Source: Sungkyunkwania multivorans (GTDB lineage Bacteria > Bacteroidota > Bacteroidia > Flavobacteriales > Flavobacteriaceae). Taken from it: 64,000 nt of DNA. Shown here piece by piece: positions 16,571-24,530 of this stretch. The notes beneath the pieces are model-generated. The model ran no database searches, was not told where the DNA came from, and saw nothing but the letters and a program-made list of their open reading frames with translations. Positions within the stretch are counted from its first letter, which is position 1, and the number at the start of each line of letters is the position of its first letter. The position numbers and the translations under genes were made by a program. The stretch spans positions 434,001 through 498,000 of the forward strand of contig NZ_JBHTJH010000017.1 in assembly GCF_042675645.1 (NCBI RefSeq), given 5' to 3'.

Positions 16571-17689
16571 ATGAATTTATCCTATTGGGAACAAAAATCA
16601 TGGTTCAGTAATGTAGACCATACTATTGTTGGGAGTGGCATCGTGGGGTTGAGCACGGCGCTTCACCTTAAAAAAAGATTTCCAAAGGCCAAGATCCTTA
16701 TTTTAGAATGTGGATTGTTACCACAAGGTGCAAGTACCAAAAATGCTGGCTTTGCCTGTTTTGGAAGTATTTCAGAATTGATAGATGACCTTAATTCACA
16801 TTCCGCACAAGAGATGGTCACCTTGGTACAAAAACGATGGGAGGGATTACAATTACTTCGAAAAACATTAGGTGATTCGACCATCGAGTATCAGCAGCTA
16901 GGTGGCTACGAGCTATTTGGCCATAGGGATAAAGAACTCCTTGAAAACTGCTTGAACAAAAAGAATGAGATAAATGGCTTATTAAAACCCATATTTGAAG
17001 AGGATGTTTTCGAAATAAGGACCAATGCTTTTGGCTTTAAGAGGATTCAGCCCGATTTATTTTTCAATAAGTTTGAGGGACAGATCGATACCGGAAAGAT
17101 GATGGTCGCATTGCTTAAAAAAGCCATCGTAAATGGAATCATGATCCTGAATAACTGCACCGTCGAGGCCTATTCAGAGAATTTTGAAGACGTGGATGTC
17201 AAAACGGATACTCTTCAATTCAAAACCAAGAAATTGCTAATTGCGACCAATGGTTTCGCGTCGCAGATGAATATCAAAGAGACCCAACCGGCTAGAGCTC
17301 AGGTATTGATCACAAAACCAATTGAAGGACTGTCCATCAAAGGAACGTTTCATTTGGACAAGGGCTATTATTATTTTAGAAATATAGACAACAGAATTCT
17401 TTTGGGTGGTGGAAGAAATCTCGATTTTAAAGGAGAACAGACTTCCAAGATGGCGCAGACACCGCTTATTCAAAATAGACTAGAGGAATTATTGAAAACC
17501 ACCATATTACCAAACACACATTTTGAGATCGACCACCGTTGGAGTGGTATTATGGGAGTTGGGAATCTAAAGAAACCCATTGTGAAGCAGGTATCGAATA
17601 ACGTGTATTGCGGGGTGCGACTGGGAGGAATGGGCGTTGCCATTGGAAGCATCATTGGAGAAGAACTTTCTCGTTTAGTAGATAATTAG
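16571..17689 (+). CDS. FAD-dependent oxidoreductase (DAO family)
   Basis: A 372-residue flavoprotein of the D-amino-acid oxidase/GlyD family. The dinucleotide-binding motif is GSGIVGLSTALHL (Gly21, Gly23, Gly26), followed by ILECGLLPQGASTKNAG. The C-terminus has HRWSGIMGVGNLKKPIV and GVRLGGMGVAIGS, the second FAD contact region. The ATG at 16571 is preferred over an in-frame TTG two codons earlier. The substrate amine or amino acid is unknown. It stands alone between the acc terminator and vsr. Confidence 0.85.
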   Translation: MNLSYWEQKSWFSNVDHTIVGSGIVGLSTALHLKKRFPKAKILILECGLLPQGASTKNAGFACFGSISELIDDLNSHSAQEMVTLVQKRWEGLQLLRKTLGDSTIEYQQLGGYELFGHRDKELLENCLNKKNEINGLLKPIFEEDVFEIRTNAFGFKRIQPDLFFNKFEGQIDTGKMMVALLKKAIVNGIMILNNCTVEAYSENFEDVDVKTDTLQFKTKKLLIATNGFASQMNIKETQPARAQVLITKPIEGLSIKGTFHLDKGYYYFRNIDNRILLGGGRNLDFKGEQTSKMAQTPLIQNRLEELLKTTILPNTHFEIDHRWSGIMGVGNLKKPIVKQVSNNVYCGVRLGGMGVAIGSIIGEELSRLVDN

Positions 17690-17706
17690 AGTTTTTAAGA
17701 AAGTTT

Positions 17707-18225
17707 GTGACAAAGGAAAATACATATCGCAGGGATAAACGATCGCCAACGCCAAAAAGCGAAGCGGTCTCTCGTGTGATGAGTGCGAACAAAAGCAAGA
17801 ACACCAAGCCAGAGATATTGTTCCGAAAGGCATTATGGAAGGCTGGATTTCGAGGCTATCGACTGCATCAAAAGAAGCTTCCCGGCCGGCCCGATATCGC
17901 ATTTACTACAAAGAAAGTGGCCATTTTTGTCAATGGCTGCTTTTGGCATCGATGTCCGCATTGTAAATTAAAATTACCCAAGAGCAACACCCAATTCTGG
18001 GAAGAGAAGTTCACCAAAAATATTCGAAGAGATCAAGCCAAGCAGGCGGAATTGGCTAAACACGATTGGAAGGTACTGGTGGTTTGGGAATGTGAACTGA
18101 AAAAAAATATGGAAGCACAGGTTGAAAAGGTAAAGAAACTGTTGGGCGATATCAAGAAATACGAGGTTGAGCAAGAGGAATTTCTCAAAGCCGCGGAAGA
18201 AGAAGAATTGTATGGAAACGAATGA
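17707..18225 (+). CDS. vsr: Very short patch repair (Vsr) endonuclease
   Basis: A 172-residue T:G mismatch nicking enzyme, which in known systems corrects deaminated 5-methylcytosine at Dcm-type sites. Seen: MSANKSKNTKPEILFRKALW, GYRLHQKKLPGRPDIAF with catalytic Asp63, and VAIFVNGCFWHRCPHC with the His81/Cys83/His85/Cys86 cluster. The start is GTG at 17707; the first ATG (codon 25) would still keep the core. A Lys/Glu-rich C-terminal tail (about 125-172) extends beyond the usual ~135 residues. No cytosine methyltransferase is nearby. It overlaps the next gene by 14 bp. Confidence 0.92.
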   Translation: MTKENTYRRDKRSPTPKSEAVSRVMSANKSKNTKPEILFRKALWKAGFRGYRLHQKKLPGRPDIAFTTKKVAIFVNGCFWHRCPHCKLKLPKSNTQFWEEKFTKNIRRDQAKQAELAKHDWKVLVVWECELKKNMEAQVEKVKKLLGDIKKYEVEQEEFLKAAEEEELYGNE

Positions 18226-18688
18226 TATAAAAACAATCCTTTTCAAGCAATGTGAGCAGTTCGTCAACGAACGATTGGGTCGCATCCAAGATCGCATCCA
18301 AGGAATACAACAGTCTTTAAATTCAGAAACGAAGAGCACCGCAGGCGACAAGCACGAGACAGGAAGGGCCATGCTACAGTTAGAGCGAGAAAAGGTAGGG
18401 CAGCAGTTAGCCGAGGTACAAAAGCTAGTAGCTATATTATGTAAAATAGAAGTGTTGCCAGAGCATACTACGTTTCAGGACCAAGGTCGCATCAGACTGG
18501 GCAGTTTGGTCTTTACTGATCAGGCGAATTATTTTATTTCGATATCCGCGGGTGTCCTAAAACACAAAGAAGACAGCTTCTATGCGATAGCTACCAACAC
18601 GCCAATTGGCATATTACTTATAGGAAAGGAAAAGGGCGAAACGATTGTCTTCAAGGGCAAAAAAATAACGATCATGCGGGTCTTATAA
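18212..18688 (+). CDS. GreA/GreB-like C-terminal domain protein (flavobacterial '3-oxoacyl-ACP synthase' family)
   Basis: A 158-residue protein with an N-terminal helical, partly coiled region (about 5-80) and a C-terminal beta domain with LGSLVFTDQANYFISISAG and IGILLIGKEKGETIVFKGKK, the Gre-factor FKBP-like C-domain pattern. Homologues in Flavobacteriaceae are often annotated 3-oxoacyl-ACP synthase, but no thiolase-fold or catalytic Cys-His-His motif is visible, so that name looks wrong. The ATG at 18212 lies inside vsr and is preferred over an ATG 45 nt upstream. Translational coupling with vsr is likely. Confidence 0.65.
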   Translation: METNDIKTILFKQCEQFVNERLGRIQDRIQGIQQSLNSETKSTAGDKHETGRAMLQLEREKVGQQLAEVQKLVAILCKIEVLPEHTTFQDQGRIRLGSLVFTDQANYFISISAGVLKHKEDSFYAIATNTPIGILLIGKEKGETIVFKGKKITIMRVL

Positions 18689-18775
18689 GGCGCATGGATG
18701 CTCCTGGCCAATAATTTTCTATAGCTCTTTAAAATAACTTCACTGCTTCTAAGGATAGCTGAAATGCCGCTTTTA

Positions 18776-18807
18776 ACGAATTCTAATTTACCTACTACGA
18801 ATTCTAA
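18776..18807. promoter_or_regulatory. 11-bp direct repeat with 21-bp period, possible LytTR operator
   Basis: ACGAATTCTAA occurs at 18776-18786 and again at 18797-18807, spaced two helical turns, ~70 bp before the secreted-protein gene. LytTR-type regulators bind pairs of short direct repeats with about this period, and a LytTR regulator is encoded at 22616. The sequence is not the classical LytTR consensus, so the link is inference. Confidence 0.35.
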
Positions 18808-18875
18808 AAGGACCTTTCTAGCCAAACTTAACCATGCTACTTTTACCTCGTAGTAACCACCAAAAACTACTTGCT

Positions 18876-19436
18876 ATGAAAAAACTGAGCATACTTTTAA
18901 CCATATTTCTAAGTCTTGGAAGCCTAACCGCACAAGACTTTGTAGAGACCAAGGCATACACGACCATTTTGGAGAGTAATGGAGAGGTGCTTACGAAAGT
19001 ATCGTTGGTTGGAAAGGAAGATCCGGTGAACATGGTGGCATCTATGACGATCACAGACCCAGACATCTTTGATGGGGTTTATATCTCCACATTAAAGAAC
19101 AATGGATTAGAAGGGATAAAAGAAGTATTAAAAGTAGAATTGGCATACGGCGCATGCTGCACAGGAGTTCAGGCATATTATTTTACCGTTTCTGAAGAGA
19201 ATGTTCTGACTGCGCTACCAATGTTAGAAAATATTTATTGTGAAAAACCAGGACCAATAACACAGTATATCTTCCCTAATCAAGAATATGGACAACAGGG
19301 GAAGATACTTAGAGCGCAATCATCTTTTAACAAAGAGTTTAAGATCGATTATGTTTCTTTGGAGAAAAGCTATTCATGGACACAAAACACTTTTTTCGCC
19401 GAAGAAACCTATGCGCAAACCTTCAATAAGCCTTAA
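18876..19436 (+). CDS. Secreted protein of unknown function
   Basis: A 186-residue protein with a clear signal peptide MKKLSILLTIFLSLGSLTAQ and predicted mature start DFVETKAYTTILE. The ATG at 18876 places the signal at the N-terminus; an upstream in-frame start adds 14 residues before it. Two adjacent Cys occur in AYGACCTGVQAYYF and one more in YCEKPG. No domain is recognised. It is followed by a strong terminator. It lies before a propeller-type LytS/LytTR pair and has an 11-bp direct repeat upstream, so regulation by that pair is possible. Confidence 0.7.
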   Translation: MKKLSILLTIFLSLGSLTAQDFVETKAYTTILESNGEVLTKVSLVGKEDPVNMVASMTITDPDIFDGVYISTLKNNGLEGIKEVLKVELAYGACCTGVQAYYFTVSEENVLTALPMLENIYCEKPGPITQYIFPNQEYGQQGKILRAQSSFNKEFKIDYVSLEKSYSWTQNTFFAEETYAQTFNKP

Positions 19437-19469
19437 GTTTTGATTAATTTATTGGGTTAATTCAAAATT

Positions 19470-19508
19470 GGGCCTCTTCTTTGGGCGGAAGGGGCCCTTT
19501 TTCTTTTT
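19470..19508 (+). terminator. Strong terminator after the secreted-protein gene
   Basis: GGGCCTCTTC (19470-19479) pairs with GAAGGGGCCC (19488-19497) including one T-G pair, with an 8-nt loop, followed by TTTTTCTTTTT. Confidence 0.9.
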
Positions 19509-19540
19509 GTAATGATAAGTCAATGAATTGTTTATATTTG
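19506..19540 (+). promoter_or_regulatory. Putative promoter of the sensor kinase operon
   Basis: TATATTTG at 19533-19540 matches TAnnTTTG, with TTTG at 19506-19509 as a -33 candidate at a somewhat long 23-nt spacing. The kinase ATG is 21 nt downstream of the box. The -33 overlaps the T tract of the preceding terminator. Confidence 0.5.
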
Positions 19541-19561
19541 TTATAACCCATTGAAACTTAA

Positions 19562-22500
19562 ATGTACCTACAACGACTAGCCTATACTGCCATATTGCTA
19601 TGGATGTACTTTATATGTGCACAGACTTTTGCGCAGAATAATCAGCTACAATCCTATACGCTCGAAGACGGCCTGCCTCAGTCGCAGGTGTATGACGTTA
19701 TTCAAGACGAGATCGGATATCTATGGCTTGGGACCCAAGGAGGCGGACTTGCCAGATTTGATGGGGAGAAGTTTAAGGTATGGAACGAAAGCGATGGATT
19801 ACTTTCAAATTACATACACGCCATTACACATGCCAACGACAGCATATTCATCGGGACCAAGCGAGGATTATCTATCAAGACCAAGCGAGGATTTACAAAT
19901 ATCGAAGGTCCTCAGGTAAATAAAATTCTCAAAGTTGCAAACAAGACCTTTGTCGCTACAGACAATGGCCTTTTTCAGTTAAAAGATAGCGCAGCGCTCA
20001 AAAGAGTTTCTGTTCACGAGTTCATCAATAAAAGTGTCGTAAACGATATTGTTTTCGATGGAGGACATTTTTGGATAGCATCGAGCAGGGGACTTTGGCG
20101 GCTAAAGGAGTTGAAGGATAATCCGACATACATTCGGAAAAAGGCAACCAACAACTTCACCTCTTTGGCAGTCAAAAACAATAAAATATACGCTGCCACC
20201 TACAATGCCGGTGTTTTAGTGATGAATGCAAAAGGAGGGCGCAGAGCGGACTATGTATTATTTGAGAGGCCCTACCGCATTAATAAAATGCAAATCATTG
20301 ATGGTCAACTTTGGGTTGCCACGGATAACAGCGGTGTTAAGGTCGTCAGCTTGCTCGATTTTTCAGAGCAAAAGACATTGAGCAGAACCAGTGGCCTTTC
20401 AGTTGCTCATATTAGAACGATGATCAGGGATCGGCAATCCAACATCTGGATCGCTACTTCGGGTGGGGGGCTCTACAAGTATTTTCAAAATAGCTTTAAG
20501 CACTTCGATAGACGTTCGGGCTTAAAAGGAAATAGGATATATGCGGTTCACAAGGCAGCCGATGGTCTCTGGGTCTCCAATTCGGAAGCTGGACTAACGC
20601 GTATTGATTCTCTTGGAATACATCCAATCCCAGAAGATGAGCGCTTTTCTGAGGTGAAGTTCAAAACGATTGCCAGCGACTCTAGCGGAAATATCCTGGC
20701 GGGAACCGAGGGAAAGGGAATATTATTTAGAGAAACTATCGAAGTAGATAGCATACTTATAGATAGCTCCGACCTAAAGAACATCATCACCGACACCATT
20801 GTAAAGAAGGTCACAAAGGATCATCTGATCGACACCAAGCTGGGCCTAACTTCAGATTGGATACGCAAGATCGAGATCAGGGACGATGTCATTTGGGTGG
20901 CGACCTATTCTAGCGGGATCAATAGGTTTAAGTACTCATCAGAGACAGGCAAGGTCAGCGACATGAAAAAGTTCGGTCCACGTTCTGGAATTAAGGACCT
21001 ATTCATTAGGGATATGAGAATTGACAATGACGGAAAGATATGGTATGCGACAAAAGATGGTCACCTAGGATATATCAAGGGAAATCGCGTCAAGCATCTT
21101 GGAAATATTTTTGGACGAAACATCACCATCAATTCGCTGCTATTTCATGAAGACAAACTCTACATAGGGACGTCTGGGAGTGGTGTTTGGTGGGCGAGTG
21201 TCTCAGATCCAACAAACATTGCCAGGCTAAAAGGTAAGAAGAAGCTTTATTCAGACAATATCTATCAGCTTATTTTTGATAATGAAGGTAACCTTTGGGC
21301 GGGCACTGAACGTGGCGTCGATAAGATCGTTCTGAACCCTTCCAATGAGATCGTCGATGTTTTTCACTTTGGCAGAAACGACGGCTTTTTAGGAATTGAA
21401 ACCTGTTTGAATGCCGTGGACAAGGACGATGAAGGTAATCTCTGGTTTGGAGCCATCTATGGACTCACCCAATATCAACCAGGCACGAAAAAAGATACCA
21501 GCATCAAGCCTACCCTTCATTTTGAGGACGTTGAGGTCGCTTATCAGAGTATCGATAGTATCAATTTAAATGAGTGGACCAATAGTGAAAAGGTCGTTCA
21601 ATTGAATCCCTCTCAAAAACAAGTCACCTTTGCATTCAAGACCATAGACATCAATAATCCTTCTGAGGTACAATATCGCTTTCGATTGAACAAGGGCGAG
21701 TGGAGTCCATGGTCATTTGAGAGTAGACAGAATTTTGCGGGTCTGGCATACGGGGCGCATAACTTTACAGTACAATCCAGAAATAGACGTTGGGAGCAAA
21801 GCGATCCCATTGCTTTCAACTTTTTCATTCAAAGACCCTTTTATAAGAAGTTCTGGTTCCAGGCCTCGGTATTCTTGGCCATACTTGCAACCATGGCCAT
21901 ACTCGCATTGCGATATTTGAGAAGGGTAAAGAAAAGGAATAGGGAAGAACGTGAACGTCTTCAGATGCAGAATCATCTTCTTTCGTTAGAACAGAAAGCA
22001 TTGCGCCTGCAGATGAATCCTCATTTTATCTTCAATGTACTCAACGGGATCAAGGCGATGGGCACCAGCAATCCCGGCAAGATGAATACTACCATCAACA
22101 CCTTCGCTACCCTACTCAGAGAAACGCTCAATAATTCGCGACAAGATCATATCACATTAGATCAAGAAGTTCAAACGCTAAAAAAGTATATCGAAGTGGA
22201 ACAATTGATGGCAACCAAACCGTTTACGTATGACATCAAAGTAGATTCTGATTTAGACAAAGAAGAGATCTTGATACCACCGATGTTAATACAGCCATTC
22301 GTTGAAAATGCGATACGACATGGCATACTTAAAGGTACCAGAAAAGGAAAGTTAAATATTTACTTCAGTACAAACGGAGGGGATTTCTTACATTGCAGTG
22401 TTATAGACAATGGAATGGGAATCTTTCAGTCGCAAAAGACCAAGACAAATACGGACCATCAATCGATGGCTTTGACAGTGACCACAGAAAGGATCGAATC

Positions 22501-22606
22501 GCTTACTGGAAAAGACACCCTCAAAATAAAGGAGTTACAAACCGAGAAAGGTACAGTCACTGGAACGGAGATTTCTTTTAAGATACCACTAGAAACCGAT
22601 TACTAA
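19562..22606 (+). CDS. Sensor histidine kinase, propeller-Y_Y_Y-LytS type
   Basis: A 1014-residue membrane kinase. Order: signal peptide (about 1-26, ending TFAQ), a long periplasmic beta-propeller of two-component-regulator repeats (for example DEIGYLWLGTQGGGLARFDG, RQSNIWIATSGGGLYKY, NEGNLWAGTERGVDKI), a Y_Y_Y domain (about 670-755, VQYRFRLNKGEWSPW), one membrane segment (about 765-785), a short coiled region, then a LytS-type His_kinase with His821 in LQMNPHFIFNVLNGIKA and an ATPase with PPMLIQPFVENAIRHG. It probably senses an extracellular or periplasmic ligand and phosphorylates the regulator encoded 9 bp downstream. Confidence 0.93.
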   Translation: MYLQRLAYTAILLWMYFICAQTFAQNNQLQSYTLEDGLPQSQVYDVIQDEIGYLWLGTQGGGLARFDGEKFKVWNESDGLLSNYIHAITHANDSIFIGTKRGLSIKTKRGFTNIEGPQVNKILKVANKTFVATDNGLFQLKDSAALKRVSVHEFINKSVVNDIVFDGGHFWIASSRGLWRLKELKDNPTYIRKKATNNFTSLAVKNNKIYAATYNAGVLVMNAKGGRRADYVLFERPYRINKMQIIDGQLWVATDNSGVKVVSLLDFSEQKTLSRTSGLSVAHIRTMIRDRQSNIWIATSGGGLYKYFQNSFKHFDRRSGLKGNRIYAVHKAADGLWVSNSEAGLTRIDSLGIHPIPEDERFSEVKFKTIASDSSGNILAGTEGKGILFRETIEVDSILIDSSDLKNIITDTIVKKVTKDHLIDTKLGLTSDWIRKIEIRDDVIWVATYSSGINRFKYSSETGKVSDMKKFGPRSGIKDLFIRDMRIDNDGKIWYATKDGHLGYIKGNRVKHLGNIFGRNITINSLLFHEDKLYIGTSGSGVWWASVSDPTNIARLKGKKKLYSDNIYQLIFDNEGNLWAGTERGVDKIVLNPSNEIVDVFHFGRNDGFLGIETCLNAVDKDDEGNLWFGAIYGLTQYQPGTKKDTSIKPTLHFEDVEVAYQSIDSINLNEWTNSEKVVQLNPSQKQVTFAFKTIDINNPSEVQYRFRLNKGEWSPWSFESRQNFAGLAYGAHNFTVQSRNRRWEQSDPIAFNFFIQRPFYKKFWFQASVFLAILATMAILALRYLRRVKKRNREERERLQMQNHLLSLEQKALRLQMNPHFIFNVLNGIKAMGTSNPGKMNTTINTFATLLRETLNNSRQDHITLDQEVQTLKKYIEVEQLMATKPFTYDIKVDSDLDKEEILIPPMLIQPFVENAIRHGILKGTRKGKLNIYFSTNGGDFLHCSVIDNGMGIFQSQKTKTNTDHQSMALTVTTERIESLTGKDTLKIKELQTEKGTVTGTEISFKIPLETDY

Positions 22607-22615
22607 GATATAATT

Positions 22616-23365
22616 ATGCTTACAGCCGTTATCGTAGACGATATGCCAGACGCCCTTCAGTTGCTGAAAGGTGACATAGAGGCCAATCATCCCGAAGTTA
22701 CCATTGTAGACACAGCGAACAGTGTGGTCGAGGCAGCAAAAGTATTGCGAAAAGAACAACCCGACATCCTTTTTTTGGATATTATGCTGGGCGACGGCAC
22801 AGGCTTTGACGTTCTGGAAATTTTCCCAGACCTGAGGTCAAAGATCATCTTTGTCACTGCGAGCGATGAATTTGCCATACGCGCCTTTAAGTTTGCGGCG
22901 ATAGATTACGTATTAAAGCCCTACTCTAATGAGGAATTGGCACAGGCCATCACCAAGGCCAAAGAGCAGATTCAACCCAACAAGGAGCGCTTGGATATCT
23001 TAAAGGAAACCTTATCGGCTCCAGAACAAAAACCCAACAAGATTTCGCTGCATACTTTAGACAAGATCATCATCGTAAGCTTGGACGATATCGTTCGCTG
23101 CGAGTCAGATAGCAATAACACCATATTTTATCTAAAAGATGGGCAAAAGGTCTTTGTGACAAAGACACTCAAATATTTTGCCGACATGTTAAAGAACTAC
23201 CAGTTTTTGCGGGTCCATCAGAGTCATCTGGTCAATGTGCAATTCATCAGCGCCTATATCAAGACCGATGGCGGTTATCTGATGCTAAAGAATGATGACA
23301 ACATTCCAGTTTCTGTCCGTAAAAAGCAAGAAGTGATGGAGATGTTGGATAGGATGCATCGGTAG
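22616..23365 (+). CDS. LytTR-family response regulator
   Basis: A 249-residue regulator. Receiver domain 1-120 with acidic Asp8/Asp9, phospho-acceptor Asp55 (ILFLDIMLGDGTGFDVL), the Thr/Ser in FVTAS and the Lys in YVLKPYSNEEL. LytTR DNA-binding domain about 145-245 (KISLHTLDKIIIVSLDDIVRCESDSN, FLRVHQSHLVNVQFI). It is the partner of the kinase just upstream (9-bp gap, same strand). LytTR proteins bind paired direct repeats with ~21-bp period. Confidence 0.95.
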   Translation: MLTAVIVDDMPDALQLLKGDIEANHPEVTIVDTANSVVEAAKVLRKEQPDILFLDIMLGDGTGFDVLEIFPDLRSKIIFVTASDEFAIRAFKFAAIDYVLKPYSNEELAQAITKAKEQIQPNKERLDILKETLSAPEQKPNKISLHTLDKIIIVSLDDIVRCESDSNNTIFYLKDGQKVFVTKTLKYFADMLKNYQFLRVHQSHLVNVQFISAYIKTDGGYLMLKNDDNIPVSVRKKQEVMEMLDRMHR

Positions 23366-23495
23366 ACTACCGTCATGACCAGGTCTTAAATCTTGTCGTT
23401 GTTTCATTTCTTTAGCATCAAAGAAAAATCGCTTACGATATCTTGGAGTTGCTTTTGCGAAAGGAGTGTAGAATATGATAAATTTAAAATGAAGG

Positions 23496-24458
23496 TTAGC
23501 TCAAAATTCTTTTTTCACCAACATGTTTTGCAAGAGAAAAACCTGTGACATTTCCAGCTTCAAGAAAAGCTGAATGCTTTATAAAAACTGGGCGGTCGTT
23601 CATGATGCCTTCCACTAGAAAATGGTCGCCACGAAAGTAACATTTGGTCACGGTCATTTTAAATTTTGAAGAGTCATCAATGTTAATTTCATGTGGATAT
23701 ACAAGCATCAGCACTTCTTTGTCGTCAACTAGATATGGTAAAACATTTGCCTCACCAAAAAGCGAAGCGATATACAGGGTTTTTGGATCGTTGTAAAGAT
23801 GTTGAGGTGTGTCATCGGCTATGATCTTACCATCCTTCATCACAATGATCCTATCTGCATAAGAAAGGGCATCCGTGCTATCGTGGCTGGCCAAAATGCA
23901 ACTGATATTATTCTCTTTTAGAAAGGAGAAAAGATTTCTTCTTAATTCGTTTTTCTTAAAATTGTCAATCTGTCCAAAGGGTTCATCGAGTAATAGCAAT
24001 TCGGGATCTTTGGCTAGTGCACGTGCGATTGCTATACGTTGTTGCTGCCCTCCACTGAGGTATTTAGGGGTTGTTTTGGCATACGCCGAAAGCCCTATGG
24101 TTTCTAACAGTTGAGCTGTTCGTTTGGCTTTTTCTTTGCGATAGAAATTAGAAAGGAATTTGCCCACATTTTCTTCAACGGTTGCAAAGGGCATCAAGTC
24201 GAAATCTTGCGCTACATATTTGATAAAATCCTCTCCAGGAACGATATTGAAATTTGGTCCAAGCAGCTGTTTTTCACCCCAAAATATGCTTCCATCCGTT
24301 AAATTGTAAAGACCATAGATCGTTTTGATCAGGGTGCTCTTTCCACAGCCGCTTTCACCTAAAATGGCCAAACATTCCCCTCTCCTCATGGAAAAACTTA
24401 TATCATTGATGACATTTTCGTTATCGTATGCAAATGAGATGTTTTGTACGTTGAGCAT
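23496..24458 (-). CDS. ABC transporter ATP-binding protein
   Basis: A 320-residue ATPase. Walker A GESGCGKST (34-42), signature LSGGQQQRIAIARAL, Walker B LLLLDEPFGQID and the H-loop ILASHDS are all present, so it should be active. A C-terminal TOBE-like extension (about 230-320) resembles the MalK/PotA/FbpC group of importers. No permease or binding-protein gene is adjacent, so the transported substrate cannot be named. The ATG at 24456-24458 is chosen because the family starts MLNVQNISFAYD; an upstream start adds 8 residues. Confidence 0.88.
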   Translation of the reverse strand: MLNVQNISFAYDNENVINDISFSMRRGECLAILGESGCGKSTLIKTIYGLYNLTDGSIFWGEKQLLGPNFNIVPGEDFIKYVAQDFDLMPFATVEENVGKFLSNFYRKEKAKRTAQLLETIGLSAYAKTTPKYLSGGQQQRIAIARALAKDPELLLLDEPFGQIDNFKKNELRRNLFSFLKENNISCILASHDSTDALSYADRIIVMKDGKIIADDTPQHLYNDPKTLYIASLFGEANVLPYLVDDKEVLMLVYPHEINIDDSSKFKMTVTKCYFRGDHFLVEGIMNDRPVFIKHSAFLEAGNVTGFSLAKHVGEKRILS

Positions 24459-24473
24459 AGAGTGAAAATACAA

Positions 24474-24506
24474 AGACCACAAAGGTTTCCAAAACCTGTG
24501 TGGTCT
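24474..24506. repeat. 33-nt hairpin repeat (AGACC...GGTCT family), copy 1
   Basis: AGACCACA and AGGTTT on the left pair with AAACCT and TGTGGTCT on the right across a short loop, with one mismatch. It lies between the ABC ATPase start and the end of the prolyl oligopeptidase gene, so on the minus strand it may terminate the peptidase transcript. A second copy at 38112-38144 differs by a compensated base pair. Confidence 0.75.
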
Positions 24507-24530
24507 ATTTTCTGGATAAATAAATAGTAT

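Noticed and set aside
18212..18688. Annotation as 3-oxoacyl-ACP synthase
   Set aside because: No thiolase-fold length or catalytic Cys/His motifs; the C-terminal pattern fits a Gre-factor domain better.
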